A stretch of 64,000 nt of DNA from Vitis vinifera (taxonomy: Eukaryota; Streptophyta; Magnoliopsida; Vitales; Vitaceae): the NCBI RefSeq assembly GCF_030704535.1, contig NC_081822.1:4641001-4705000 (forward strand), read 5' to 3'. Within the stretch, counting starts at the first letter, position 1. Each line of letters starts with the position of its first letter. Positions 1-11,970 of this stretch are shown piece after piece. Under the pieces are notes generated by a model. That model did not search any database, was not told where the DNA came from, and saw only the letters and a list, made by a program, of their open reading frames with translations. The translations under genes were made by a program, and so were the position numbers.

Positions 1-1640
1 AAAGATGAGGTGAACGGGGAACATCTGGCAAGAATCTCTCTCTGTGCGTAAAGTATTTTTTGTATAGAGATTAGGAGACTCTGCTGACGCTTACATCGAT
101 TTCATAGATGGTAATGTGGCATGCAAGGAGGGAAGTACAACCGCGACTCTTAATGGACAAATGGGTGGAGCTATGGGCTGCATGTGTTTGGAGCTGTTTC
201 CTAGGCAGTTTCACATTTCTTCTTCATTAATTATAATCTTTTTTAAAAGAGGATAACTCAGATTAATTCAATTGATTTAAGGGCACCCCAACAATTAAGA
301 GCATGTCTTAGCCAAGAGAGAAATGTCCCATTTGTTCAGACTAAAGTTGTCCACATCAACTTGGCTTTGTCTTCTAACATCTGCCTGAGGGCTCAGGACC
401 TCGTTGTTGTTGCATAATAATAAGTGTTTTGCAGTACTGCTGTTGGGGATTATGATTTTGGTGTTTTCAAAACTCATGTGTCCAAATGGAGGTAGCCCAG
501 GTTCATATGTACTGTAGTAATGATCAGAAGTCTATCCTCATCTAACATGCAATGCACTTGCCCATACATCATGGGCATTCCGAAAGTTTAGGTTCATATT
601 GCAGAAAAAATGATGGCAGGCACTAAGCTTGCCATGCTCTTGTGGGTCCTAATGTTATGTCACATGCCTCTCTTCATTGGGAGTGGGTGGGGTAGCTATA
701 AGTTGGGTATTCTGCAATCAACCTGGGATATATAAACCTATAGCCCATTTCCTATATGCATGTAGTATAGTTGATTACACAGCCTATCCTTTTGGAATAG
801 GCTTTAAACTCACCTAACCAACACGGATTAAATTTCATCAGCAGTACAGTCCCCTTGGCCGGTCCGTCAAAGGGTTCCCCATCAGAGCAGTTGAATTAAA
901 GCATCTCATTAAACATTGTTATGGTCATCATTTGATTTGACCTTTGACCTAAAAGGTTCCTTCCCAAACTTTAGTTGGAGAATAATGATGGAAATCAGAT
1001 TAAGATTAGGATCAATCGAATTGGGAGTCATAGGAAAAATCTCATGAAAACAAACTGACTTGTTTTAATTATCCACATTTGCATATCACTAATCTGTTCG
1101 ATCTACTCAAAAGAAAATTCATTTAATTCTAAATGCATCCCAGCGAATTGAGACAATGACCACACAATGATCACATGTATTTTTACTTTTATAGCAGTCA
1201 CAAACACGCTCACATGACCCTTTTTCTAGTGTGAAAGCCTGGTACTTGGTCGGCAAGCAGACTCTGGCAAGAAAAGTGGAATCATCCATTTCTTAGAGGG
1301 CGTCCGAAATCCAAATAGACCGTGAAGCTTACATTTCCCAAGCACCACTCGTGCAGCTTCAATATTAAACTATTCAAACTTTCATTAATTGGTGAAACCA
1401 TCCTCGCAAGTATAGAAAATATATGTTGAACACATCAACTATCAGCAGACAGGCTGGTTGCTCGGATCGAGTTTATTGGAAGCTGGTGGCTTAGGAGATT
1501 AGAGGGTGTCTTCTGATGATGCTACGAATTTGATATTGAAAATGTCACGATGATAGCTTTACTTATTCAATGGACGCCAAATTCATTAAGAAAATGATAG
1601 TCAATTTGTCGCCCGTCTTCTACACATGATTTATGATCAA
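1..1640. other. Intergenic, no recognised gene
   Basis: No reading frame here looks like a known protein, and no transposon ends were found. The first 200 bases are less AT-rich than the rest and could be the tail of a gene lying to the left, but nothing confirms it. Confidence 0.4.
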
Positions 1641-1960
1641 ACGGCTTAAATTTCATGATCATGAGTCATCATCATTAATTACCCTTGAACCTAGATTTTG
1701 AGCACTTTGAAAATGCAGAAATAATGGGAAGATTGACTGTGTGAGTGTATTATTGATCTTCCAGGAAGGTGGGGCATTGACTGTTTTACAAGCATATCCC
1801 ACAAGGCTTGCTGCCATCTTCTCATACAGGAATGATTTTTTGGAAATGGCTTTGAAGTGAAGGCATCTATGTTGAATGGGGGACAGGATATACAGACCAT
1901 CCATATTCCTCCGGTCTCCTGCTTACCTGCATCAATGACTTGTAACTTCAATAATTGTTT
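1641..1960 (-). other. Unidentified segment, copy 1 of a dispersed pair
   Basis: This stretch is similar to 3415-3690 over most of its length. Read on the - strand, both copies keep the same frame over about 55 residues: Met-Asp/Asn-Gly-Leu near the start, then Ser-Pro-Ile-Gln, then Leu-Tyr-Glu-Lys-Met. That shared frame suggests a common ancestor that may have been coding, such as an exon of a dead gene. I do not recognise the protein. It could equally be a non-coding repeat. Confidence 0.4.
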
Positions 1961-2082
1961 TTTAAATTTCTTTCTTCTACAAACAACTTTTTCCCTTTCT
2001 TATATTTGAGAATTTGAAGAATGTTCAAAACTATTACCAAAAATTACAAACTATTATGTTATTTATTCAATAATGTTGCATG

Positions 2083-2277
2083 CAGGGATGCCACCGGGTA
2101 TGTTTTTTTGGATGCTTGTCCTTAAAATTTAAATAATAAGTTGGGGACGGATTTATGATTATTTTTTAAAATTGGGATGGATTCGGACAGGTTTAGATAT
2201 TGTTTGTCCCACCTGCCTGATTATTTTTCAAAATTAATTTTAAATTTTAATTTAATTTTGATTTTCCCATTTTAAAA

Positions 2278-2315
<38 letters not shown>

Positions 2316-2583
2316 TACTTTGTGATAAAATAAGGTATAAAAATTATAATATTTTAATTATTTATAAAATATATTTATTTTAATGTAATTTAAAATTTTA
2401 AATAAAATAAAATAAAATAATTTTACAAAAAAAAGTTAAATAGACCTAGTGGGGCAGAAGAGAGAAATGCATACCTATTTTGTCCATCCCTTCTATTTAA
2501 TTTTTTTAATTGGACTGAAATAGGAATAATTTTGAATAAGGGGAATGGAGTCGGGATGGGATGGCCGCCCGTTACCATCCCTG
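2083..2583. mobile_element. hAT-type MITE, non-autonomous
   Basis: A 501-bp AT-rich element with terminal inverted repeats: left CAGGGATGCCACCGGG, right (reverse complement) CAGGGATGGTAACGGG, 13 of 16 identical. The flanks are near-perfect 8-bp direct repeats, GTTGCATG at 2075-2082 and GTTGCATA at 2584-2591. An 8-bp TSD with a CAGGG-type terminus is the hAT superfamily pattern. There is no transposase frame, so it would have needed an autonomous partner. A (TAA)11 microsatellite lies inside. Confidence 0.8.
2281..2313. repeat. (TAA)n microsatellite
   Basis: About 11 uninterrupted TAA units inside the hAT-type MITE. Confidence 0.95.
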
Positions 2584-2591
2584 GTTGCATA

Positions 2592-3414
2592 CTTGCATGT
2601 AAATGAATATAAGGCAATAGCAGCAATTCCCACACTCACCGAATATTTTTCAAATATTGGTTCATCCTCTGCATGTTGGTCAAGTCAGAATCCTTTTCTT
2701 CTGTGTATGCCCTGGCGCAGACACTTTAAAATTTTTTAAATCATTCAAGGTCTGTTTGGTAGTTTCCATTTTGGAAAACAAACAGTATTTTTTTTATATC
2801 TAAACATATATGGCCATAGAAATGAAAACAAACACAATTTTTTCTTTAATTATTTTTTCCTTTTGAAAAAACTATATAGTCTATATTTTATAGTTGATAC
2901 TTTCTTGAATCTCATCTCTCAAGAAAATATTTCTTTTGGAAAAATATGAGGATATCGTTAAAAATTTGAATTGTAAGACATTCAAAAATTTTCATTTGAA
3001 TTATTAAGAATTTCTTATATGGAGAAGAAGACCACCATTTATAATAATACATGAATTATTGGTTAATTTAGATGCTTATCCAATTAGCACCTCAATTTTT
3101 CTTTGAGTTTGCAATAAATTATAACTTTTAGTTGACCAATGTATTAATATGATATTAAATTATCAATTAATTTAAAATTTTAATTTATTAGGTAATTGAT
3201 TAATAATATATTGTAAAATAATGGAGAATTTATAGAAGCCAACCCATCAATTTTCACCAGACAAGCTGTTTTGCTTAGGATTATGCAATATCTTCCCATA
3301 ATAAATTAGAAACTATTTGGATGTTCAGCACTTAATTAGGTTACAAAAAATAGCTTAATTTTCATTGGCCGTGGATGAATCGCTTATCAATAATTAGTCT
3401 CTGGAGCCTGATTT
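2592..3414. other. Intergenic AT-rich DNA
   Basis: Low-complexity AT-rich sequence without a coding frame, RNA gene or recognisable transposon ends. Confidence 0.5.
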
Positions 3415-3690
3415 TCAGTACTTTCAATCAGAGAAATAGCAAGATTGACTCAGTCGAGATATTAGTTGTGTTATTGTCCTTGAATGAAGGGAGGGCATGA
3501 ACCCTCAACATATCCACAAGGCCTGCTTCCATCTTCTCATACAAAAATTGATCTGTAAATTGCTTTAAAATGAAGCAGTTAGGTTGAATGGGGGACACGA
3601 TGTGCAGGCCATTCATATTCTTCTGGTCTCCTCTTCGCCCGCATGCATGACTGGTAACTTCAATTATTGATTTCCATTAATTCTTCTTGC
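3415..3690 (-). other. Unidentified segment, copy 2 of a dispersed pair
   Basis: The diverged partner of 1641-1960, in the same orientation and about 1.75 kb away. The - strand frame keeps the motifs Ser-Pro-Ile-Gln-Pro and Phe-Leu-Tyr-Glu-Lys-Met seen in copy 1. No family assignment is possible by eye. Confidence 0.4.
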
Positions 3691-6600
3691 GATATATATT
3701 TTTTTCCCATCTCTTCTATTTGAGGCTTTTAAGAGTACCCATAGCTTTAGGAATCAAAATAATTCAAAAACAAACAAACAAACAAACCCATCCTTCCATG
3801 TGAATGAACAGCTTCCATATTCTTCCAGCTTCAAATTGAATTTTAGATTCAATTAATTGAAAAACTATGGCATACTTTCATGCCCATCAGACATCCAAGC
3901 AAGAATGTAATCTTGCTCTGATCCAAAGGGATGAGAAGATGAGTGCAAATGGACAAGTACAGCTACAAGCTCTCCACATTACAGACAAAAAGAATCCCTT
4001 ATGAGGTGAAAGTCAAGAAAATGAGCAAGCAATCTAGGCTTAGATTCACGAGACACACCACCCGTGCCCCTACAAAGCCATATTAAACTGAGGATAAAGC
4101 CTGCACCACCACCAGACACGGCGTCGAATTTAAGAAGAGTAATGCAAATGGATGCATTATCAAAACATTTCAACGTTATTAATATATAGAGTTGAGATAA
4201 GGTAGTTTTATAATCACATGGATTAATTAGGAGTGAATGCCTCGTGGCCCGTGGGTGCTAGCTTTTGGATAATGTTTTAAGATATCGTTGCCTGGCTCGT
4301 GAATTCTAGGTTTTAGTCTTTTAGATAGGGTGACGACTGGCCTCCGCCCTCCGCCCTCCGCCCTCAGCTCACCTTTCTCTTTACTTTGATTTCCACCTAA
4401 TTTGTTTTTATCAGGCACAAATCCAAAGTCCAACTAAGAAGCTTCCATTCACTATGTCAAGCTATCCAATATCATCATCATAGATTCATAGCTTCCCTTG
4501 TCTATTTCTTGGAAAAATCTTTCAGGATTTCATTTATTTTATAAGAAATTTAATGTTAAAAAGTTGTAAAACAGTTTAATAAACCATACTTAATTGCCAC
4601 AAAACACCATTCATACGTCATTCATATTCTAATTAAAAAAAAAATAATTTCTTCACTGAGAATTGAGATTGCAAACATTGTTTTGATGAAAGAATGTAAA
4701 ATTATATCGAAAACGATGGGATAAATTTTTTTATGCTATTCTGAAAATCATTACCATATCAAATTAAAAATATAAATTTAAATAGGATTAAAATTTTAAC
4801 TATGAGTAACTTTAAATTTTCAAATGTAATTTGAGAAGTAAAATTTAATTTAATATATTCATTTGTATATCAAAATTAGAAAAAAATAATCTTTCACAAC
4901 ATGTTTAAAATTTATGTCTAAATTAAAAAAATTATCAGGTACTTATAAATTATTTTTCAAATCAATACTCCATTTAAATGAATATAATGAATTTGCTATT
5001 TATTAAACTTTCATTTGGGTACATTTTTATATTTTTACTTAATTTCTATCTATAAAATGTAGAAACTTTAATAGAAAAAAAATTACAAATTTATTTTTTG
5101 TTTTAAAAAATTATTTTTTAAAATTCTAAATTTTTAGATGGTAATTTTTTTTAATACCTCACAATTTCCAATCAATTTTTAGAAACCTTTTAAGATTTTT
5201 TTTAATATTTTATATGTAAGTTACTATTGTTTTTTGTTTTTTGTTTTTAAATTACATCTAATACACTAACGCTCATTTAGACGCATTTCCTTCTTTTTTT
5301 TTTTTTTTTTTAATGATAATAACTTTTACAACATATTATAATAGCTCCTATGTAAAAGATATACACATTTCTTGTGATTTTTTAAAATTTTGAGATAATA
5401 ATTTTTTTAGTGGCTCTAATTTCATAAACAAATTTTTAAGTAAATTTCTTGTTACAGAAGTTATTATTTTATGTTTCTAAAATAAAAAATTGACAAATGT
5501 ATCCAAAGTACTCATTTACAAACTCCATCTATATCAACATTTGGAATAACAAAAAATAAATTAATCTGGGTCTTTTGGTCACATTTTTATTCTTTTAACT
5601 TAAAAACAAATTTAAGAAAACATGGTTAAATGACCCATGTTTTCCTTTTGATTTTAAAAATTGATAAAAAAATTTCTACTTATTTTTAAAAATTATTTTT
5701 AATTTCATTTTTTTTAAAAAAAAATTGTTTATAAAGAAGAACAACCAAATATTTTTTTTTTTAAATAAAGCTCTTTTTAAATCACCATGAAACATGCTTT
5801 TATTTACCACAAAATAAAAAAACTTTTAATTTCTTAAACAGTTTTTCATTTAAAAAATTTATCCGTGTATAAATTTTGAAATTGTTAGGAGCAATGGCTT
5901 TTAATCATTTTGATGACATGCCCCAAAATCTAAAATTTTTATTAAGCAATTAAAATATCTCTGAGAGATATTTTTGTTCAATGAATCAATGGAATGGAGT
6001 GCATGAGAAGATATTCAAATGGTGTACATGAGAAGACATATCATGTTTGGTTCAATGTTGGGGATTAGAAATGACAATGAAACGAATTGTCTCGTCCCGT
6101 CTCCATCATTCAAGCATAGTAGTTTCATTCCCACCCAAAACGCCATCCTTACCCTGGACTACACATCTTACTTACCCTCCACGCCTTTTACAGCTCAGCT
6201 CTCTCATAGACAATGATTGGCATCATTATTTGGAAAAGAAAAAGGCAGACAATAATCATCGAGACAAAAATTAATAAAACATATGTTAAAAATCCAACCT
6301 GTAAGGCTGTAACCCACCAAAAGTCCCTGAGAAGGTGCAGGGGAAATGCTAGTATGATTTTGTGCACACAGTTGATTGAGGATTGCCATGAAACTTAATG
6401 TGTAAGTCAAAATTCTAACCACTACGGAAATAAATCTTAAATGGAAAATGAAAAATGAAAAATATTTGAATAAAAGATATGTTTGGAGAAACAAGTCTAT
6501 CATAATTCTGCATTGGTAGCATTATTTGGAAAAAAATATAAACCATGGCTTATCTTTTATTAACCTGCATTGCTCAAAGCAGTAGTAACCAATTTTTTTT

Positions 6601-7790
6601 TCTTTATTTAGATTGGTCAATTTTAAATCTTGAAACACGTAGCCCCACACGTGACCAGCAAAATGGCTTGGTACTAGGAAAAGCAATTTGTGCCCAAAAC
6701 GTGGGAGTAACAAAATGGGTATGAGACTTTTAGTTTTAGTCACTGGGGAGAGAATTTTGGCAGCAACAAGTTTCTTCTTTCTTAACATTACAGTCTTACA
6801 GAGTAAACTTAGGGCCATGCTACCAGGGAGAGGCAAGGGATTTGGCCCCAAAATGTACGATTTTTCTTTGTTAAATCAATGCAAACAACTATCACCCATT
6901 AATTTTAATGAGTGAAATCATTTTACTCCAGAAATCAGAAGTTGCAATAGAGTAGTAATAGAAGGCGTTCATAATTTTGGGTTTAAAGTGGGAAGTTAAT
7001 TAAAATTTGGGCAAAACGTGCTTACTGGGGGTAGTGGGCAATAAAGAAGTGAATAGAGGTGGTAGGGGAGCTGTCATCCAGCTGGACTCTCAAATGCAAA
7101 AATGGGTATTCGTTTATCCCAACTCACAAGTCACAAGTCACGAGTAGTATGTGAATTGGCAATGGCAGCTAATGACTCATGAGAAATGGCAGAGCGCGTC
7201 ATCTCTCCTTCTCGCCTCGGATGCTCACTGTCACACTGTTTCCCCACTCTTTTATCAACCTCAAGGTCCCAATGCTGACTGCCAGTTGGATCGTCCGCGC
7301 TTCCCGATATTATTTCTATATTGAGCCCCAAGCCCCTTCCAGCCTGTCACCTTTCCTACCTTCTCCAACGTCTCTCTCTGCCTTTTTTGCTTTTCCCATT
7401 CAATGCCCTTCACTCTCTCCACCGCTACGGCTCCACAGTACTCATTCTGAGGCCTACTTTGGTCAAATCAAAAGTCCTCTCAAACTGTATCCAAGCTGTA
7501 TTTAGGTTTTGTCCTGTAGCTATAAAAATTGAAAAGGAAAGGAGAAACTGACTTTAACAGGGGCACTCCTCTGGAAACTTTTAAAAAAGTGCCGGCTGGC
7601 ATTGCCCTTTGTGTTCTTAATGCATACAAAAGTGCAAATGGCTTTGTGATTTTTCTGACTGGAGCGTGTTATTTGGGGCCTCAGGTTTTTTATAGAACCG
7701 CGTTGGAGAGTACCGTTGCCTCTCTCAAACTTCAACTGCCCCTTGCATCTTTCTGAGCAGGTTCGAACGAGGCCCCACCGCACAGCCCAC
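3691..7790. other. Intergenic region upstream of the EXO cluster
   Basis: Largely AT-rich with many T and A runs (about 4550-5900). At 4343-4366 there is a triple CGCCCTC-type short repeat. Reading frames here are short and do not resemble proteins I know. From about 7150 the base composition rises towards the promoter of the first EXORDIUM-like gene. Confidence 0.5.
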
Positions 7791-7823
7791 TCCTTCGATT
7801 TAAAATTGTGACACCAGACGGTC

Positions 7824-7832
7824 TATATATAG
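7824..7832 (+). promoter_or_regulatory. TATA box of EXORDIUM-like gene 1
   Basis: TATATATAG lies about 107 bases before the ATG at 7939, giving an expected transcript start near 7855 and a 5' UTR of about 80 bases. Confidence 0.7.
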
Positions 7833-7938
7833 AGACTCACACCCCTCTTGTCTCTACACAGACTCAAAACCACATCAGCAGCCTCTCCTCCTGCTTCATT
7901 TTCCTTGTCCACAACATTTCTCTATCTGCGTTCTAAAT

Positions 7939-8898
7939 ATGGTTTCTTTTATCTCTATACGCCATTTTCTGCCATTCCTCTTTGTGATCTCTCTGTTCCA
8001 TGTGAGCTATGCTGCGAGGAAGCTCAATGAGCTGGTACAACAGCAGCCTCTGCTCTTGGAATACCATAATGGCCCTCTCCTCTCTGGAAAAATCTCTATA
8101 AACCTAATCTGGTACGGCAAATTCAAGCCTTCCCAGCGGGCTATCGTTTCAGATTTCATTACCTCCCTTTCTTCTTCTTCCCTGTCTCAGGACCAGCCTT
8201 CCGTTGCCACCTGGTGGAAAACCACAGAGAAGTACTACCACCTCACCTCCAAGAACCCATCTTCACTCAAGCTCTCCTTGGGCGAACAAATACTCGATGA
8301 GACCTACTCGCTCGGGAAGTCACTCACAGGGAAGCAAATCGTTCAGTTGGCTTCCAAGGGTGAACAAATGAACGCCATTAACGTGGTTTTGACCTCCTCT
8401 GATGTGGCCGTGGAAGGGTTCTGCTCCAGCCGCTGCGGGACTCATGGATCTTCTTCGAGTTCCAAGAATGTTCAAGTCAAGGGCAAGAACTACAAGTTTG
8501 CATACGTCTGGGTTGGGAACTCTGAGACTCAGTGCCCTGGCCAATGCGCCTGGCCCTTCCACCAGCCCATCTACGGACCCCAGAGCCCACCGCTAGTCGC
8601 ACCGAACAACGATGTGGGTCTGGATGGCATAGTCATAAACTTGGCTAGCCTCTTGGCTGGAACTGCGACCAACCCTTTTGGAAATGGCTACTTCCAGGGT
8701 CCGGCGGAGGCGCCCCTAGAAGCTGCATCGGCTTGCCCTGGGGTTTACGGGAAGGGGGCATACCCTGGGTATGCTGGGGATTTGTTGGTGGATTCAGTGA
8801 CTGGTGCTAGCTATAATGCCCATGGTGCCAACGGGAGGAAGTACTTGCTTCCTGCCTTGTATGATCCTTCTACATCCTCGTGTTCTACTCTGGTCTGA
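7939..8898 (+). CDS. EXORDIUM/PHI-1-like secreted protein 1
   Basis: Single-exon gene for 319 residues. It begins with a hydrophobic signal peptide (about residues 1-26, ending near SYAA), so the product should be secreted to the apoplast. The rest is one PHI-1 conserved region: [20 protein letters not shown] near residue 45, then [46 protein letters not shown], and C-terminal [18 protein letters not shown]. The cysteines in [16 protein letters not shown] and the C-terminal CSTLV are kept. EXO-family proteins are linked to brassinosteroid-dependent growth and carbon-starvation responses; no enzymatic activity is known to me. It is about as long as other family members and close to gene 2 (13870). 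ATG chosen because it follows the TATA box and starts the signal peptide. Confidence 0.93.
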   Translation: MVSFISIRHFLPFLFVISLFHVSYAARKLNELVQQQPLLLEYHNGPLLSGKISINLIWYGKFKPSQRAIVSDFITSLSSSSLSQDQPSVATWWKTTEKYYHLTSKNPSSLKLSLGEQILDETYSLGKSLTGKQIVQLASKGEQMNAINVVLTSSDVAVEGFCSSRCGTHGSSSSSKNVQVKGKNYKFAYVWVGNSETQCPGQCAWPFHQPIYGPQSPPLVAPNNDVGLDGIVINLASLLAGTATNPFGNGYFQGPAEAPLEAASACPGVYGKGAYPGYAGDLLVDSVTGASYNAHGANGRKYLLPALYDPSTSSCSTLV

Positions 8899-9976
8899 AG
8901 CAGATTAGTGTCTTGACGACAGAAACTTCGTAGAATTTACAGGCCTTAGAAAAATCCAGAGAGATACTGTTATTCATTCATTTATTTGTTCTTCCCGTGG
9001 TAGTTTCAATAATATCAAAGCAAATTGGTTTGGTTTGCTTTTTTCACTTGAATGCATCTTTCCAAATTACAATGCCTCAACATGAATGAATGAGGTGATT
9101 TGTTGCAGTGTTGAGGATATTCCCAGTGAAATGGGTTCTACTCATTGAGAATTACTTTAATTACTCTTATGTCCTTCCTTCTCAGTGGTTGTACCTGTGC
9201 CAGCGCTTAAAGCCGTGTGCAGTATGTATAAAGGCGTGGCATATGGAATTTTATCTCTTAACAGGGTATTGGATCACAAGCACCCCCAACACAATCACGG
9301 GATTGAGGCGAAATAGACATAATAGCATCCTCCCACGTAGAAATTGTTGACTTTGATCCTCAAACAAGAAATTGTTAATACCTAAATATAAGATTCTAAC
9401 AATTTTAAACGGATTTACATAATTAAGAAAAATTTATACATAATTAAAAAACGTTTAGTCACGTCTAAAATTTCCCGTTGGATAGAATTATTATTTTATC
9501 AAGAGCTTTCATACAATACCAATGCCATTTAATGTGCCGATAATAATAACATTATCTTAGCAATGTATAATAACATTTGGCACTTTCATCTTTACGTTTG
9601 CCTTAATGAGTAAATTACCAATTAAAAATATTGCTAAGAAGCTCTAAACGGCATTTTGCATTGGAGATGCTCTAAAACATGTGTTAATCACACATTTCTA
9701 AGTCTCTTAACTCTGGATCTACTTCATTAAATCAGGAATTGTGAGGTTACCATTAATAGTGAAAAATGAGACACACACTTCCCAATTATCTTACTATTAT
9801 AACCTCGGATTCTCCGCCGGCTTGGCTGAATCTAAGTACTGGGTGTGAGGGTTTATAAGTGGATATACTCAAGGCAACTAAGCCTTTTTTTTTTTTTTTT
9901 TTATGAAGTGAGATCTTATACTTTGAAAAGCATTGGAAGATCAACTAAATCTATTTTTCTACGGAAGAAGTGAGAT

Positions 9977-10009
<33 letters not shown>

Positions 10010-10250
10010 TTGTTTTGTATAAGTGGATAATTTATTTTCCTAAGATAATTTATTCCTAAGAAAATCTTACTTCAAGTATTTTATGGAATCTAAAAATTTA
10101 AAATTTTTATTTTTATTTATAATCTAAATGTTAAATAAAATTTTAATATTAATTTTATAATTTTATACAAATTTATGATTTCTCATTTTAGTAAGGGAAA
10201 TTTTTTTTAAAATTATATAAATATGAATTTTTCTTCATTATTTAGAAGCC
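8899..10250. other. 3' UTR and intergenic DNA after EXO-like gene 1
   Basis: The 3' UTR probably covers the first few hundred bases. After that the sequence is AT-rich and non-coding. A 16-bp motif (GAAGTGAGATCTTATA) occurs twice, near 9905 and 9967, the second running into a TA repeat. Confidence 0.5.
9979..10007. repeat. (TA)n microsatellite
   Basis: Uninterrupted TA dinucleotides over 29 bases. Confidence 0.95.
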
Positions 10251-10408
10251 GTTAATGTTCTTTTGACTCACACGCATATAATATCTATCCGATTAAAATT
10301 GCACCATTAATATGTTTGTAATATCTCATGTTAATGTTCTTTTGACTCAAACGCATATAATATCTATCCGATTGAAATAGCACCATGAATATGTTTGTAA
10401 TATCTCAT
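10251..10408. repeat. Tandem duplication, 79 bp x 2
   Basis: Two adjacent copies of a 79-bp unit (10251-10329 and 10330-10408) beginning GTTAATGTTCTTTTGACTCA and ending TAATATCTCAT. They differ at only a few bases, so the duplication is fairly recent. Confidence 0.9.
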
Positions 10409-10787
10409 ATTGATCGGGGAAAATAGAAGATATTTTTTTATGCAAACCTCCACAACCCGCTTAAAGAACGAAGAATCGAAACCATTTAATGTACGCGTCC
10501 GGACAGATAGTAATGGAGCAGAGCCATTTCCATTTCTCTTTCTTCAGGTATGCACTAACCAGGAAGCACCCAACTTTCTCCCTTCCCATTTTCCTTGTTG
10601 GAGTCAGCTGTCTTCAGTGTCCGTATCTAGTTTTTGTTCCGCTATCACACTCCTTTTTGTTCCGCTATCACACTCCATCTAGTTATGTGCCATAATTCCC
10701 TTTGTCATATTCTGACGGAAAAACCAATTAAATCCTTAATCATCAAGCTAAAACATTTGTTCTTTGAAACTACAAATTTAGGCTCTA

Positions 10788-11896
10788 TGTGGACCCCGCA
10801 TTTCGGCTTAATGCGTTTCCCACTCGATGACGAAACTCGATTTTTATTTGAAAAAAATTGATTTTTATTGATTAAGAAAAATGACTTGGAGTCGTCACTT
10901 ATTTTTGTTTTATTTTTAAAGGGTAAACAAAATAAGAAAGAAAAACCCTAAGTGTAACTCCTTATTTTGGAAAAGGTGGTCTGTGAAAAACCGGATCGGG
11001 TTCGGGGGTTAGGTTACTTATCGGGAAGGTACGGTAAAGACCATAGCACCCCTCTAAGTCCCTAAAAACGGGTCTCTACTAATAAAATGAAGCTAACATG
11101 GCAACCAATGAGAAAGTCAATGAATACTCAAATCGATCATGCACGTATGAGTATCAGAATATGCAATAGAGGATAACCGAAGTGAAAGTGGATGCGTACC
11201 TGATCAGCAAACGGCAACGCGCTGAAAGAACCCTTTTCCAGTAAGGCTCTGTTTAGCTGTCAATGCCTTCAATCCTCCTCCAATGTCGACAAAGCCAACC
11301 AGCTTACCCTTCTGAACAGCACCCCCTCCTCCTGCAGCTCCAATGAACCCCTCCGAAGCTCCCTTCTCCTCTCCAGCTCAAGAGATCACTCTCTCAGCCA
11401 AAAGATTTCTCCTCTGCCCCAAAAACTGCAAAACCCCCACAACCTTCCAAAAGCAACCTCACTTTCTCAGAATCCTTCCTCCCTTCCTGCCTCAAAATGA
11501 CTAAACAAAAGCTCTCCCCTCAAAAGATCTCTGCAGCCTCCAACTTCTCTCTCCCCTCGTTTTTCCCCTCAACCCTCCGTGTCAAGATATCTTCACCTCT
11601 TTTACTAAAAGCCCATCTCTGAAAAGCATCTCCCTCTCTGAAAAAAAATCCCCAACGGCAGCCCAGACCCCTTCTCCTGCAGCTGGCCTGCTGCTCCTCA
11701 ACAGAAACGTACCTCCTCTCTAACGGCCAGAATATCTCCATGCCACGTGTCAAACTCTCACTCGCTCCTCAATTCCACCATCTGTTTCTATGACCACCAA
11801 CCACGAGGCGACACGTGGCTCCTTGAGAGCCCTCCACCTGCAAAGAATTATAACCTGTAGAGATGCAAAGGAATGAGCCCCAAATGGGGGTCTACA
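10788..11896. mobile_element. Solo LTR of an LTR retrotransposon
   Basis: An 1109-bp block starting TGTGGACCCCGCATTT and ending ATGGGGGTCTACA, so it has TG...CA ends. It is flanked by a perfect 5-bp direct repeat, CTCTA at 10783-10787 and 11897-11901. There are no internal gag or pol sequences, which is the mark of recombination between the two LTRs of one element. The 5-bp TSD fits Ty3/gypsy or Ty1/copia. The middle is unusually C-rich on this strand (about 11220-11830). Confidence 0.87.
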
Positions 11897-11970
11897 CTCT
11901 AATATTAAAATTTATTTTTAAAATAAAAAAATAGATACTATATCTATTAATGTTTATTACTTATTTTTAA

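Noticed and set aside
11520-11753. Coding frame in the solo LTR
   Set aside because: The C-rich strand gives a chance open frame; no similarity and no context.
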